Below are positions 9,783 to 17,842 of a stretch of DNA of 62,238 bases, piece by piece (the first letter of the stretch is position 1; the number at the start of each line of letters is the position of its first letter). Below the pieces are notes generated by a model, which saw only the letters and a program-made list of their open reading frames with translations, did no database searches and had not been told where the DNA came from. Source of the stretch: Ahrensia sp. Its GTDB lineage: Bacteria > Pseudomonadota > Alphaproteobacteria > Rhizobiales > Rhizobiaceae. Both the position numbers and the translations under genes were made by a program. The DNA lies in contig NZXU01000012.1 of assembly GCA_002698425.1 (NCBI GenBank), positions 1 through 62,238 of the forward strand. The letters are read 5' to 3'.

Positions 9783-9816
9783 AGCCGATCCGGTGATATC
9801 GCCGGATCGGCTTTTT
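9783..9816 (+). terminator. Rho-independent terminator after the LysM/M23 gene
   Basis: A perfect 11-bp stem (agccgatccgg paired with ccggatcggct) with an 8-base loop is followed directly by a run of five T. It lies 24 bases after the stop codon and would close the surE-pcm-lipoprotein transcript. Confidence 0.85.
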
Positions 9817-9958
9817 CATGGCTACGAGCCCCTGTAGTTCGCGGCCGCATTGGAACGACCGCTTGCCGAAATCGTTATCCGGCTGAGATTTCTGCGAAAA
9901 GTCCGATGCGTTGCGCGGACGTGCTGATCTCGTGTTGCTGACGATAAAGGAGAACAAG

Positions 9959-10177
9959 ATGGTTGTGGAACGCGAAACAGTGGTTGAGCGTCCGGTGGAA
10001 CGTGAAACGGTGGTGACCAGCGGTGGCGGTGGAAGCGCCGGTATCGTTGGAGGTATCATCGCGGCGGTGCTTGTCGTTGGCGTGCTGTTCTGGATCTTCG
10101 GCGGCTCTATAACGGGTGGCGACAAGAGCGTGTCGATAGAAGTGCCGGACGTGACGGTCACGACGCCGGCGGAGTAA
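9959..10177 (+). CDS. Small single-pass membrane protein with a VERETVV repeat
   Basis: This is a 72-residue protein that I do not recognise as a named family. It starts with a short repeated charged segment (VVERETVVERPVERETVV), followed by a Gly/Ser linker, one membrane helix (IVGGIIAAVLVVGVLFWIFG), and a C-terminal tail rich in Val, Thr and Asp. The ATG at 9959 is chosen because AAAGGAG lies 6 bases upstream. A longer in-frame start 16 codons upstream has no such site. It is flanked by terminator-like hairpins and is probably its own transcription unit. Confidence 0.75.
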   Translation: MVVERETVVERPVERETVVTSGGGGSAGIVGGIIAAVLVVGVLFWIFGGSITGGDKSVSIEVPDVTVTTPAE

Positions 10178-10202
10178 GAAACTTCCGAAGTCCAATCAAT
10201 GT

Positions 10203-10232
10203 CGCCTGCCTTGGTGCAGGCGGCATGCTTTT
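10203..10232 (+). terminator. Possible terminator after the small membrane gene
   Basis: A 7-bp stem (cgcctgc with gcaggcg) and a 6-base loop are followed by a T-rich stretch interrupted by other bases. It lies between two convergent genes and could act on the plus-strand gene. The T tract is weak. Confidence 0.35.
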
Positions 10233-10255
10233 CTTTATGTTTTTACTGCCGCGGG

Positions 10256-11128
10256 TTATCCGGCGGGTTCGAGCTTTTTACCAAGCCGTCCGGCGAGATC
10301 GTTGATATATTGCCAGGCGACACGGCCCGAACGCGCCCCGCGCGTTGTCGCCCATTCCAGGCTGTCGCGCCGCAACTCTTCCTCATCGACATCGAGGCCG
10401 AAATGGTTCGCATAGCCGCGCACCATGTCCAGATAGTCGTCCTGGCTGCATTTGTGGAAGCCGAGCCAAAGGCCGAATCGGTCGGACAGCGAGACCTTTT
10501 CCTCCACTGCTTCTGAAGGATTGATCGCCGTGGATCGCTCGTTCTCGATCATGTCGCGCGGCAGAAGATGGCGGCGGTTAGATGTGGCGTAGAAAATGAC
10601 ATTGTCCGGACGGCCTTCGACGCCGCCGTCGAGAGCGGCCTTCAGCGATTTGTAGGACGTGTCGTCCTGATCGAAGGACAAATCGTCGCAAAAGACGATG
10701 AAACGCCCGGCCGCCCCCTTTAGTAACTGCATCAGTCGGGGCAGGGCGTCGATATCCTCGCGATGGATCTCGATCAGTTTGAGCGTCGCGCCTGTCGTGC
10801 GGCCGATTTCGGCATGAGACGCCTTCACCAGCGAGGATTTTCCCATCCCGCGTGCGCCCCAAAGCAGCACGTTGTTTGCGGGCAGGCCCTCCGCGAAGCG
10901 CCGTGTGTTGTCGATCAGGATGTCGCGGACGCGGTCGACGCCTTGAATGAGGCCGATATCGACGCGGTTGACGACGGGAACCGGCGCCAATGAACCGATA
11001 CTCGCGTCCCAGATGAAGCAATCGGCGGCGTCGAAGTCCGGAGCGGGGGGCTCCGGCGGGGCGAGTCGATCCATAGCGGCAATCAGCCGGTCGAGTTTTT
11101 CGTTCAGCGTGGCGACGGCATCGGACAT
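10256..11128 (-). CDS. DUF815-family ATP-binding protein
   Basis: This is a 290-residue AAA-type ATPase of the DUF815 family, whose exact role is not established. Walker A is GARGMGKSS, followed by HREDIDALPRLM, a Walker B-like FIVFCDDLSF and the sensor-like segment VIFYATSNRRHLLPRDM. The start at 11128 is chosen because GGGGAA lies about 10 bases upstream. A longer in-frame start exists 20 codons earlier. It is transcribed opposite to its neighbours, converging on the small membrane gene and diverging from yajC. Confidence 0.87.
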   Translation of the reverse strand: MSDAVATLNEKLDRLIAAMDRLAPPEPPAPDFDAADCFIWDASIGSLAPVPVVNRVDIGLIQGVDRVRDILIDNTRRFAEGLPANNVLLWGARGMGKSSLVKASHAEIGRTTGATLKLIEIHREDIDALPRLMQLLKGAAGRFIVFCDDLSFDQDDTSYKSLKAALDGGVEGRPDNVIFYATSNRRHLLPRDMIENERSTAINPSEAVEEKVSLSDRFGLWLGFHKCSQDDYLDMVRGYANHFGLDVDEEELRRDSLEWATTRGARSGRVAWQYINDLAGRLGKKLEPAG

Positions 11129-11259
11129 GGTCAGTTCCCCGGCGGCTTCTGGCCGGTCATGTCCGGCCCGTCCCGCTTTTGGTTGCAATGGGGCTTTTGC
11201 TGACTATATTCGCGACAAATTTTCAAGGCGTGCCTCGGCACCCGTTCACGGAGTAATTC

Positions 11260-11610
11260 ATGTTCGTAACCCCCGCTTATGCGCAGGCGGCCGGCGGTTC
11301 CGCCGGCGGCGCAGACGTCATCATGAGCATCTTGCCGTTCCTGCTGATTTTCGTGGTGATGTATTTTCTCATCATTCGCCCGCAGCGCACGCAGATGAAG
11401 AAGCGCCAGGAAATGCTCAGTGCAGTCCGCCGCAACGACACTGTCGTCACCGGCGGCGGTATCATCGGCAAGGTCAGCAAGGTTATCGACGACAACGAAC
11501 TGGAAGTCGAAATCGCGCAGAATGTGAAGATCCGCGTCGCGCGCGCCATGTTGTCGGAAGTTCGCGTCAAGGGCGAGCCCGTACCGGCTAACGACGCCGC
11601 GAAAAAATAA
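11260..11610 (+). CDS. yajC: Preprotein translocase subunit YajC
   Basis: YajC is a small accessory membrane protein of the SecDF complex. The 116-residue product has one N-terminal helix (MSILPFLLIFVVMYFLIIRP) followed directly by the hallmark RPQRTQMKKRQEML and a small beta-rich domain (VVTGGGIIGKVSKVIDDNELEVEI). It lies 127 bases upstream of secDF, the usual pairing. No terminator is seen between the two. Confidence 0.95.
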   Translation: MFVTPAYAQAAGGSAGGADVIMSILPFLLIFVVMYFLIIRPQRTQMKKRQEMLSAVRRNDTVVTGGGIIGKVSKVIDDNELEVEIAQNVKIRVARAMLSEVRVKGEPVPANDAAKK

Positions 11611-11737
11611 GTCCGGGCGTCGGGTCCACGCCTTCTTTCGGGCGTATTGGACGCGGCACTAGCGGAAAAGGGTCGGCATCGTTTCGAGGCGGTGCCCGAA
11701 CCCGGTTGTAAGTCACGGATAGCGAGACGCAGGCGAC

Positions 11738-14308
11738 ATGCTCTATTTCTCCCCCTGGAAAACGGCGTTGATCTGGCTGGCGGTGATCGTCGGCATCCTG
11801 TTCGCCATTCCGAACCTGTTCTCGCCCGCGACACTGCAGTCATTTCCGGGTTTCCTGCCGAAAAGCCAGCTTGCACTCGGCCTCGACCTGCAGGGCGGCG
11901 TGCATCTGCAGTTGAAGCTGGATCGCAACGAATTGGTCGAAAACCGGCTCGAATCGGTGCGCGACGAGGCCCGCCGCCTGCTCCGCGCGGAAGGCATAGG
12001 CTATACTGGGCTGAGCGGTCGCGACCAGACGGTCACCGTGCGTATTCGCGACCAGGCCGATATCGACAAGGCGAAAGAGGCGCTTGCGCCGCTTACGCAG
12101 GCTGAGTCGGGTGGCCTTCTTTCTGGCGGTATCCTCCAGGAAGTCACACTCGATGAACCGGAACCCGGTCTCTTCCGGCTGAATATCACCGACGAGGGTC
12201 TCGACTTCCGCATGACCCAGGCGGTGTCTCAGACGGTTGAAGTCCTGCGCGGCCGTATCGACGAACTCGGTACGACGGAGCCGGTGATCCAGCGGCAGGG
12301 CACGGATCGCATCATCGTGCAGGTCCCGGGGCTCGACGATCCGCAGCGCCTGAAAGACATTATCGGCACGACGGCGCGACTGACTTTCCAGATGGTCGAC
12401 ACATCGACGCCCGTCGAGGATGCGATCAACACGCGCCCTCCGGCGGGCACGGAAGTGCTCTATTCGCAGGACGACCCGCCTGTACCCTATCTCCTGGAAA
12501 CGCGTGAGATCGTCACGGGAGAGGATCTCGAGGATGCGCAGGCCGGATTCGATCAGCGCACCAACGAGCCGATTGTTTCCTTCCGCTTCAACGGCACGGG
12601 CGCACAGCGTTTCGGCCGCGCGACGCAGGAAAATGTCGGCCGGCCCTTCGCCATCGTCCTCGATAATCAGGTCATCTCCGCGCCGGTGATCCGGGAGCCG
12701 ATCCTTGGCGGATCGGGCCAGATCTCCGGCAATTTCACCGTCGAGGGCGCCAACAATCTGGCGATCCTGCTGCGCGCGGGCGCGCTGCCGCTCACGCCGA
12801 CCTTCGTCGAAGAACGCACCGTCGGTCCAAGCCTTGGCGCGGACTCGGTCGAGGCAGGCGAAGTCGCCGGCATTATCGGATCGGCTCTTGTCGTCGTCTT
12901 CATGATCCTCGCCTATGGCCTGTTCGGCCTGATCGCCAATGTCGCGCTTATCTTCAACGTCATACTGGTCATCGCAGCGCTGTCCGGACTTGGTGCAACG
13001 CTGACGCTGCCGGGTATTGCCGGCATCGTGCTCACAGTCGGCATGGCGGTCGACTCGAACGTGCTGATCTTCGAGCGAATACGCGAGGAGAGGGCGGCGG
13101 GACGATCCGTCATCCAGGCGATCGATACCGGCTTCCAGAAAGCCTTGGCGACGATCGTTGACGCCAACCTGACGACGCTGATCGCCGCGGTGATCCTGTT
13201 CTATCTGGGCTCCGGCCCGATCCGCGGATTCGCGGTGACGCTTGCCATCGGTATCATCACCACCGTCTTCACCGCCTTCGTGCTGACGCGCTGGCTGATC
13301 GCCTTCTGGGTACGCCGGTCCAAGCCGAAGGAATTGCCGCGAGGTCCGATCACCTTTGTTCCCGAGGGTACCAAGATCGGCTTCATGTGGCTGAGGCGCC
13401 TAACCTTCACCGGTTCGGCGGCGATCGTCATCCTGTCCATGGTGCTTTTCGCCACGGTAAACATGAATCTCGGCATCGACTTCAAGGGCGGTTCGCTGAT
13501 CGAGGTGCAGGCGAAGGGCGACGCCGCTGATATCGGCGACATCCGTGGCCGTCTGTCCGATATGAACCTTGGCGATGTCCAGGTTCAGGGCTTCGGTTCG
13601 GAAAAGGACGTACTGATCCGTATCGAGGCGCAGGGCGGCGGCGAGAATGCCGAGCAGACGGTCATCACCAAGGTGCGCGGCGAGCTTGAGTCGGATTATG
13701 ACTTCCGCCGCGTCGAAGTGGTCGGTCCGACGGTTTCCGGCGAACTGGCGCGCGCGGGAACGATCGCCGTGGTTGCTGCTCTGTTCGCCATCCTGGTCTA
13801 TATCTGGCTGCGTTTCGAATGGCAGTTCGCCGTCGGCGCTATCATCGCGACCACGCATGACGTCCTTTTGACGATCGGTATGTTCGTGGTGACAGGACTT
13901 GAGTTCAACCTGTCCAGTATCGCGGCGATCCTGACGATCGTCGGTTATTCGCTGAACGATACCGTAGTCGTTTATGACCGCGTGCGCGAGAATTTGCGGC
14001 GCTACAAGAAGATGTCGTTGCCGGAATTGCTCGATCTGTCGATGAACCAGACCTTGCCGCGTACGATCCAGACGTCGCTGACGACGGTTCTGGCTCTTCT
14101 GGCGCTGTTCTTCTTCGGTGGCGAGGTTCTGCAGTCCTTCGTGGCCGCGATGATCTTCGGTGTCGTGGTCGGCACTTATTCGTCGATCTTCATCGCCGCG
14201 CCGCTTCTGATCCTGTTCCGGTTGCGCCCCGGCGCTCTGGACAAGGCGGAAGACAAGGAAAAGCAGGCGACGGCGAATACGCAGCCGGTCGACCTCGGTT
14301 CATCCTGA
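11738..14308 (+). CDS. secDF: Fused protein translocase subunit SecDF
   Basis: SecD and SecF use the proton gradient to pull exported proteins through the Sec channel from the periplasmic side. The 856-residue protein joins both halves. The SecD part (about 1-520) has LALGLDLQGGVHLQLKLD, the periplasmic P1 domain and six membrane helices with GMAVDSNVLIFERIREE. The SecF part (about 540-856) has NLGIDFKGGSLIEV and GYSLNDTVVVYDRVRENLR. Such fusion occurs in many Rhizobiales. The Mth938 gene starts 6 bases after it. Confidence 0.96.
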   Translation: MLYFSPWKTALIWLAVIVGILFAIPNLFSPATLQSFPGFLPKSQLALGLDLQGGVHLQLKLDRNELVENRLESVRDEARRLLRAEGIGYTGLSGRDQTVTVRIRDQADIDKAKEALAPLTQAESGGLLSGGILQEVTLDEPEPGLFRLNITDEGLDFRMTQAVSQTVEVLRGRIDELGTTEPVIQRQGTDRIIVQVPGLDDPQRLKDIIGTTARLTFQMVDTSTPVEDAINTRPPAGTEVLYSQDDPPVPYLLETREIVTGEDLEDAQAGFDQRTNEPIVSFRFNGTGAQRFGRATQENVGRPFAIVLDNQVISAPVIREPILGGSGQISGNFTVEGANNLAILLRAGALPLTPTFVEERTVGPSLGADSVEAGEVAGIIGSALVVVFMILAYGLFGLIANVALIFNVILVIAALSGLGATLTLPGIAGIVLTVGMAVDSNVLIFERIREERAAGRSVIQAIDTGFQKALATIVDANLTTLIAAVILFYLGSGPIRGFAVTLAIGIITTVFTAFVLTRWLIAFWVRRSKPKELPRGPITFVPEGTKIGFMWLRRLTFTGSAAIVILSMVLFATVNMNLGIDFKGGSLIEVQAKGDAADIGDIRGRLSDMNLGDVQVQGFGSEKDVLIRIEAQGGGENAEQTVITKVRGELESDYDFRRVEVVGPTVSGELARAGTIAVVAALFAILVYIWLRFEWQFAVGAIIATTHDVLLTIGMFVVTGLEFNLSSIAAILTIVGYSLNDTVVVYDRVRENLRRYKKMSLPELLDLSMNQTLPRTIQTSLTTVLALLALFFFGGEVLQSFVAAMIFGVVVGTYSSIFIAAPLLILFRLRPGALDKAEDKEKQATANTQPVDLGSS

Positions 14309-14314
14309 TCGCTG

Positions 14315-14722
14315 ATGGCGAAAGGGATCGAAATCCGCGAAGCGCATTATCCGGGGCGCGCGCCCATCGACGCCTACGGGGCCGGCGGCTTCCGTTTTGC
14401 CGACATGTCGCATCGCGGCTCGATCCTGTGTCTGCCGTCGGGCGTTTACGGCTGGGATGTGCGTGATCCCGAGGAGATCACCCAGGCGGCGCTGCAGCCG
14501 GTTCTGGCGGAGGCCGGCGGCATAGAGGTGTTGCTGGTCGGCATGGGAATGGATTTTCTCCGAATGCCGAAGGACATGCAGGCGCTGCTGCGCGAGAACG
14601 GCATCGTGACCGATTCGATGAATACCGGCTCGGCCGTGAGGACCTTCAATGTCCTGCTGGCCGAGGACCGCGCTGTGGCTGCCGCGCTGATCGCGGTCGA
14701 AGACCCGGGAAAACGGGCCTGA
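14315..14722 (+). CDS. Mth938-like domain protein
   Basis: This 135-residue protein is of the Mth938/DUF498 family, related to mitochondrial AF3/NDUFAF3, for which a biochemical role in bacteria is not settled. It contains IDAYGAGGFRFADMSHRGSI, a central LPSGVYGWDVR, GIEVLLVGMGMD and GIVTDSMNTGSAVRTFNVLL, the family's best conserved parts. It follows secDF closely and precedes the squalene-synthase-like gene. This order (secDF-Mth938-phytoene synthase-like) recalls the eukaryotic NDUFAF3/NDUFAF6 pair, because NDUFAF6 is also a squalene/phytoene-synthase-like protein. Confidence 0.88.
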   Translation: MAKGIEIREAHYPGRAPIDAYGAGGFRFADMSHRGSILCLPSGVYGWDVRDPEEITQAALQPVLAEAGGIEVLLVGMGMDFLRMPKDMQALLRENGIVTDSMNTGSAVRTFNVLLAEDRAVAAALIAVEDPGKRA

Positions 14723-14741
14723 TCCCGCTATATTGCCGATT

Positions 14742-15581
14742 ATGAGCGACGCCTTCCGTCATTGCATGGACCTGCTGCGCACGGGAGACCGGGAGCTTTA
14801 TCTGTCGGTGCTGTTCGCGCCGGAGGACAAGCGCCGGGCCCTGGCCGCGCTCCATGCCTTCAACCTTGAAACAGCCCGCATTCGCGATCTCGTTTCGGAG
14901 CCGATGCCGGGCGAGATCCGCCTGCAATGGTGGCGCGAGGTGGTTGAGGGCTCACGCGACGGAGAAGCCCGCCAGAACCCTATTGCAGGCGAGCTCCTTG
15001 TGGCAATTGAAGCGTTCAACCTTCCCCGTGCCGCTCTGACCGGTCTCGTCGATGCGCGGGTTTTCGATCTCTATGACGATCCGATGCCTGATCGGGTGAC
15101 CCTCGAGGGCTATCTCGGCGAGACCGTATCGGCGCTGTTCCAGTTGTCGGCGCAAGTGCTGGCCGACGGTGCCGATCCCCGCACCGCCGACGCGGCCGGT
15201 CACGCGGGTGTAGCGCTCGGTATCGTTTCGATCATAAGGCGGATGCCGCTCGATCGCGCGCGAGGGCGTGTAATGATCCCGACAGATATCCTGGCCGCCG
15301 CAGGCATCGATCCGGCCGGCTGGGTTGCGGGGTCCGACGCTGCGGCCATGGCGCGCGCGGTGAACATCCTTGTCGAGGTCGGCCGCGAGCATCTGGAAAA
15401 GGCCGAGGCGGCATTGTCGAAAACAGACAAGATGGTACGCTCGGCTTTTCTGCCGCTTTGCGAATGCGCGCCCGCTTTCAACAAGTCGACCAAGACTTCC
15501 GTGACACCCTGGGAAAAGCCGATATCGCCATCTCCCGTGGCGTCATATCTGAGGCTGGTCACGCGCGCCATTCGCAGTTAG
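14742..15581 (+). CDS. Squalene/phytoene synthase family protein
   Basis: This 279-residue protein has the all-alpha prenyl-synthase fold, as in NDUFAF6-like proteins. It contains LFAPEDKRRALAALHAFN, the first acidic region ARIRDLVSEPMPGEIRLQWW and FDLYDDPMPD. The canonical DxxxD catalytic pairs are poorly preserved, so enzymatic prenyl coupling is not assured and an assembly-factor role is possible. The last 45 residues diverge. Between about 15455 and 15515 another frame gives a peptide (MRARFQQVDQDFRD) that looks more like the family, so a compensated frameshift is possible. The ATG at 14742 is preferred over a TTG three codons earlier. Confidence 0.8.
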   Translation: MSDAFRHCMDLLRTGDRELYLSVLFAPEDKRRALAALHAFNLETARIRDLVSEPMPGEIRLQWWREVVEGSRDGEARQNPIAGELLVAIEAFNLPRAALTGLVDARVFDLYDDPMPDRVTLEGYLGETVSALFQLSAQVLADGADPRTADAAGHAGVALGIVSIIRRMPLDRARGRVMIPTDILAAAGIDPAGWVAGSDAAAMARAVNILVEVGREHLEKAEAALSKTDKMVRSAFLPLCECAPAFNKSTKTSVTPWEKPISPSPVASYLRLVTRAIRS

Positions 15582-15606
15582 CCTCCGCCATTCGGTCGGT
15601 CGAGAC

Positions 15607-16344
15607 TTGGAGTGGGATTCATTGCTTAGCGAATTGGTGCCGGCAACCGCATTGACGGCGGTAGGCCTGTTGGGCGTGGTACTCTACCTCGCTGCCTACG
15701 CTGCGCTTCAGCTCGGATTTTTGCGCGCCCGGGGCTATGCCTATCCCTCGCTCAACCTGCTGGCGGCGGCTTGTACGCTCGTCGGCCTCGTTGGCGCGTT
15801 CAACCTTTCTTCGGCGCTGATTCAGATTGCCTGGATCGTGATCAGCATTGCCGGCATCGTGAGGCTCTACTGGATCAAGCGTCCCCGGCAATTCGCTGCG
15901 CATGAACTGATGCTGAAGGACGGCAAATTCGCCGGCCTCGAGCCGGCGCAATTCCGGCAGTTCCTGGATGCCGGGCAGTGGCATGACGGGAAGCAAGGCG
16001 ATGTCCTGACCGTCGAGGGCGAGCCGGTCGATGCCTTGTCCTATCTGCTCGACGTACATGCCCGAGTTACATACCGGGGCGCCGAGGTCGCGTTGTGCGC
16101 GCCCGGTTCCCTGGTCGGCGAGGGCGGGGCGCTTGCCGGCGAAGACGCCACCGCGACGGTGACGCTGAGCGGCGACGGCCGATATTTTTCGATCGACGGG
16201 GCAAAGCTCGCTGCGCTCGCAAGGCGCAACGCCGAAATCGGCGTTTATCTCCGCCGCTTGTTCTCGGACGACCTGCGCGACAAGCTCAGGGAAAGCAACC
16301 GCGACCGCTCCGCTTCATTCACCGCCGACGTTCGTCACAATTGA
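15607..16344 (+). CDS. Membrane protein with C-terminal cyclic-nucleotide-binding-like domain
   Basis: The N-terminus has three membrane helices (residues about 9-85), ending in IVISIAGIVRLYWIKRPRQF. The cytoplasmic half (about 100-245) resembles a CNMP/Popeye beta-roll: ELMLKDGKFAGLEPAQFRQFLD, GDVLTVEGEPVDALSYLLD, then APGSLVGEGGALAGEDATATVTL. The usual phosphate-binding cassette is not obvious, so nucleotide binding is unproven. A TTG at 15607 is used as start and its ribosome site is weak. A role as a membrane sensor is inference. The stop codon lies inside a 26-base inverted repeat. Confidence 0.78.
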   Translation: MEWDSLLSELVPATALTAVGLLGVVLYLAAYAALQLGFLRARGYAYPSLNLLAAACTLVGLVGAFNLSSALIQIAWIVISIAGIVRLYWIKRPRQFAAHELMLKDGKFAGLEPAQFRQFLDAGQWHDGKQGDVLTVEGEPVDALSYLLDVHARVTYRGAEVALCAPGSLVGEGGALAGEDATATVTLSGDGRYFSIDGAKLAALARRNAEIGVYLRRLFSDDLRDKLRESNRDRSASFTADVRHN

Positions 16345-16364
16345 CTTTGACGTTAAAGTCAATT
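16339..16364. promoter_or_regulatory. Perfect 10-bp inverted repeat, candidate operator
   Basis: The arms aattgacttt and aaagtcaatt are perfect complements around the 6-base spacer gacgtt. The repeat begins with TTGACT, which could act as a -35 element. It resembles the long dyads used by MerR-type activators or other dimeric repressors. It covers the stop codon of the upstream gene and ends 12 bases before the ATG of the next. There is no T tract, so a terminator is unlikely. Confidence 0.5.
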
Positions 16365-16376
16365 TCGCTACGATCC

Positions 16377-16844
16377 ATGCGGAGGAAGAGGAGGACCCGC
16401 GTTTTGCCGCTACCCATGCTCGTGGCCATCGTCGCCGGCGGTATCGCTCTGGTCGTACTGCTGGTGCACCTGACCGGCGGTTCTCGCGTGGCTGCGATCG
16501 AAGGCGAAGAGCAAGCGCAGGATCGTTTCGCCATCGACTATCCCGAAGTCGAAACGGTGCGATGCATTCTGTCCGCGGATCGGCGCGATGCGGTGCTGGA
16601 ACTGGCCGACGGCCATGTCGGCCTCGTTCACGCGATTGGCTCCAACTACCTCACACGTTTCGTGTCGCGCGGCGAGATGACTGCGCAAGCCAGTGATACC
16701 GATACCGGTGCCGTCAATCTCATGACCCGCGATCTGACGTGGCCGCGCGCACATATGATTTTCGATGACGATGAAACGGCGCGCGAGGTCGCCAGCCTGT
16801 TCGCTTCCGAGCTGGCCGGCCCCGTGCAACAGCGGGCAGCGTAA
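16377..16844 (+). CDS. Hypothetical membrane-anchored protein
   Basis: This 155-residue protein belongs to no family I can name. It has a basic N-terminus (MRRKRRTR), one membrane helix (LVAIVAGGIALVVLLVHL) and a soluble domain with DYPEVETVRCILSADRRDAV, LADGHVGLVHAIG and WPRAHMIFDDDETAREVASLF. The ATG at 16377 has no Shine-Dalgarno site. A TTG nine codons later has AGGAGG at good spacing and may be the true start. The stop overlaps the ATG of the following hydroxylase gene by one base, so the two are probably co-expressed and perhaps controlled by the upstream inverted repeat. Confidence 0.7.
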   Translation: MRRKRRTRVLPLPMLVAIVAGGIALVVLLVHLTGGSRVAAIEGEEQAQDRFAIDYPEVETVRCILSADRRDAVLELADGHVGLVHAIGSNYLTRFVSRGEMTAQASDTDTGAVNLMTRDLTWPRAHMIFDDDETAREVASLFASELAGPVQQRAA

Positions 16845-17836
16845 TGGATTTTAGTCAGGTAATGCCGAAATTTCCGGATGTGACGCAGTTCGCAATCCCG
16901 TTCTTCATTCTTGCGATGATCGTCGAACTCGCTTGGCTGAAGCTCTCGGGCGCCGGGAACAAGGCGGGTTTCGAAACGCGCGACACGTTGACCTCCTTGC
17001 TCATGGGGACCGGCAATGTCGTTGCCGGAATGATCTTCGGCATCGTTTCCTACGCGGCGCTGGTCTGGCTTTGGCAGTTCCGCTTTTTCGATCTCGGCCT
17101 GCATTGGTGGGTCTTCCTTGGCGCCTTCCTGCTCGATGACCTGCGCTATTACTGGTACCACCGCATTGCGCACAGGGTGCGGTGGGTTTGGGCTGAGCAT
17201 GTCAATCACCACACCTCCCAACACTACAACCTTTCGACCGCGCTCAGGCAGTCATGGACGGGGCTGTTTACCGGCATGTTCGTACTGCAGGCGCCGCTGG
17301 TTCTGCTAGGCCTGCATCCGGCCGTGATCGCGTTCACCTTCGGCTTCAACCTGATCTACCAGTTCTGGATCCACACCGAGGCGATCGGCAAGATGCCGCG
17401 CTGGTTCGAGGCGATATTCAACACGCCGTCGCATCACCGCGTTCACCACGCGACCAATCCACGCTATCTCGACGCTAATTACGCCGGCGTGCTGATCGTC
17501 TGGGATCGCATGTTCGGAACCTTCGTCGAGGAACTGGAGGAGGACAGGCCGCGCTATGGCATCGTCAAGAATATCGGCACGTTCAATCCCTTCAAAGTCG
17601 CCTTCCATGAATGGATCAACATGCTGCGCGACGCCTTTCAGCGCGACCTGACGTTCCGCCAGCGGCTCGGATATCTGTTCATGCCGCCGGGCTGGAGCCA
17701 CGACGGCAGCCGCAAGGGCTCCGGGCAACTGAAGGCGGATTATGTGCGGCTCCATCCCGATCAGGCCGGCATGCCGGGGCTGCCGGGCGGACCGGCGACC
17801 GGAACGAAGAGCGATGTACTCGTCCCCGGCGAATAG
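16844..17836 (+). CDS. Sterol desaturase / fatty acid hydroxylase family protein
   Basis: This is an integral-membrane di-iron oxygenase of the family that includes C-5 sterol desaturase, alkylglycerol monooxygenase and carotenoid hydroxylases. The 330-residue protein has several membrane helices and the eight-histidine pattern HRIAH, HVNHH and HRVHH that binds the two irons. Its substrate cannot be told from sequence; a lipid is likely. It follows the small membrane-anchored protein with a one-base overlap. The tail after about residue 290 is Gly/Pro-rich and probably unstructured. Confidence 0.88.
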   Translation: MDFSQVMPKFPDVTQFAIPFFILAMIVELAWLKLSGAGNKAGFETRDTLTSLLMGTGNVVAGMIFGIVSYAALVWLWQFRFFDLGLHWWVFLGAFLLDDLRYYWYHRIAHRVRWVWAEHVNHHTSQHYNLSTALRQSWTGLFTGMFVLQAPLVLLGLHPAVIAFTFGFNLIYQFWIHTEAIGKMPRWFEAIFNTPSHHRVHHATNPRYLDANYAGVLIVWDRMFGTFVEELEEDRPRYGIVKNIGTFNPFKVAFHEWINMLRDAFQRDLTFRQRLGYLFMPPGWSHDGSRKGSGQLKADYVRLHPDQAGMPGLPGGPATGTKSDVLVPGE

Positions 17837-17842
17837 GACGCG

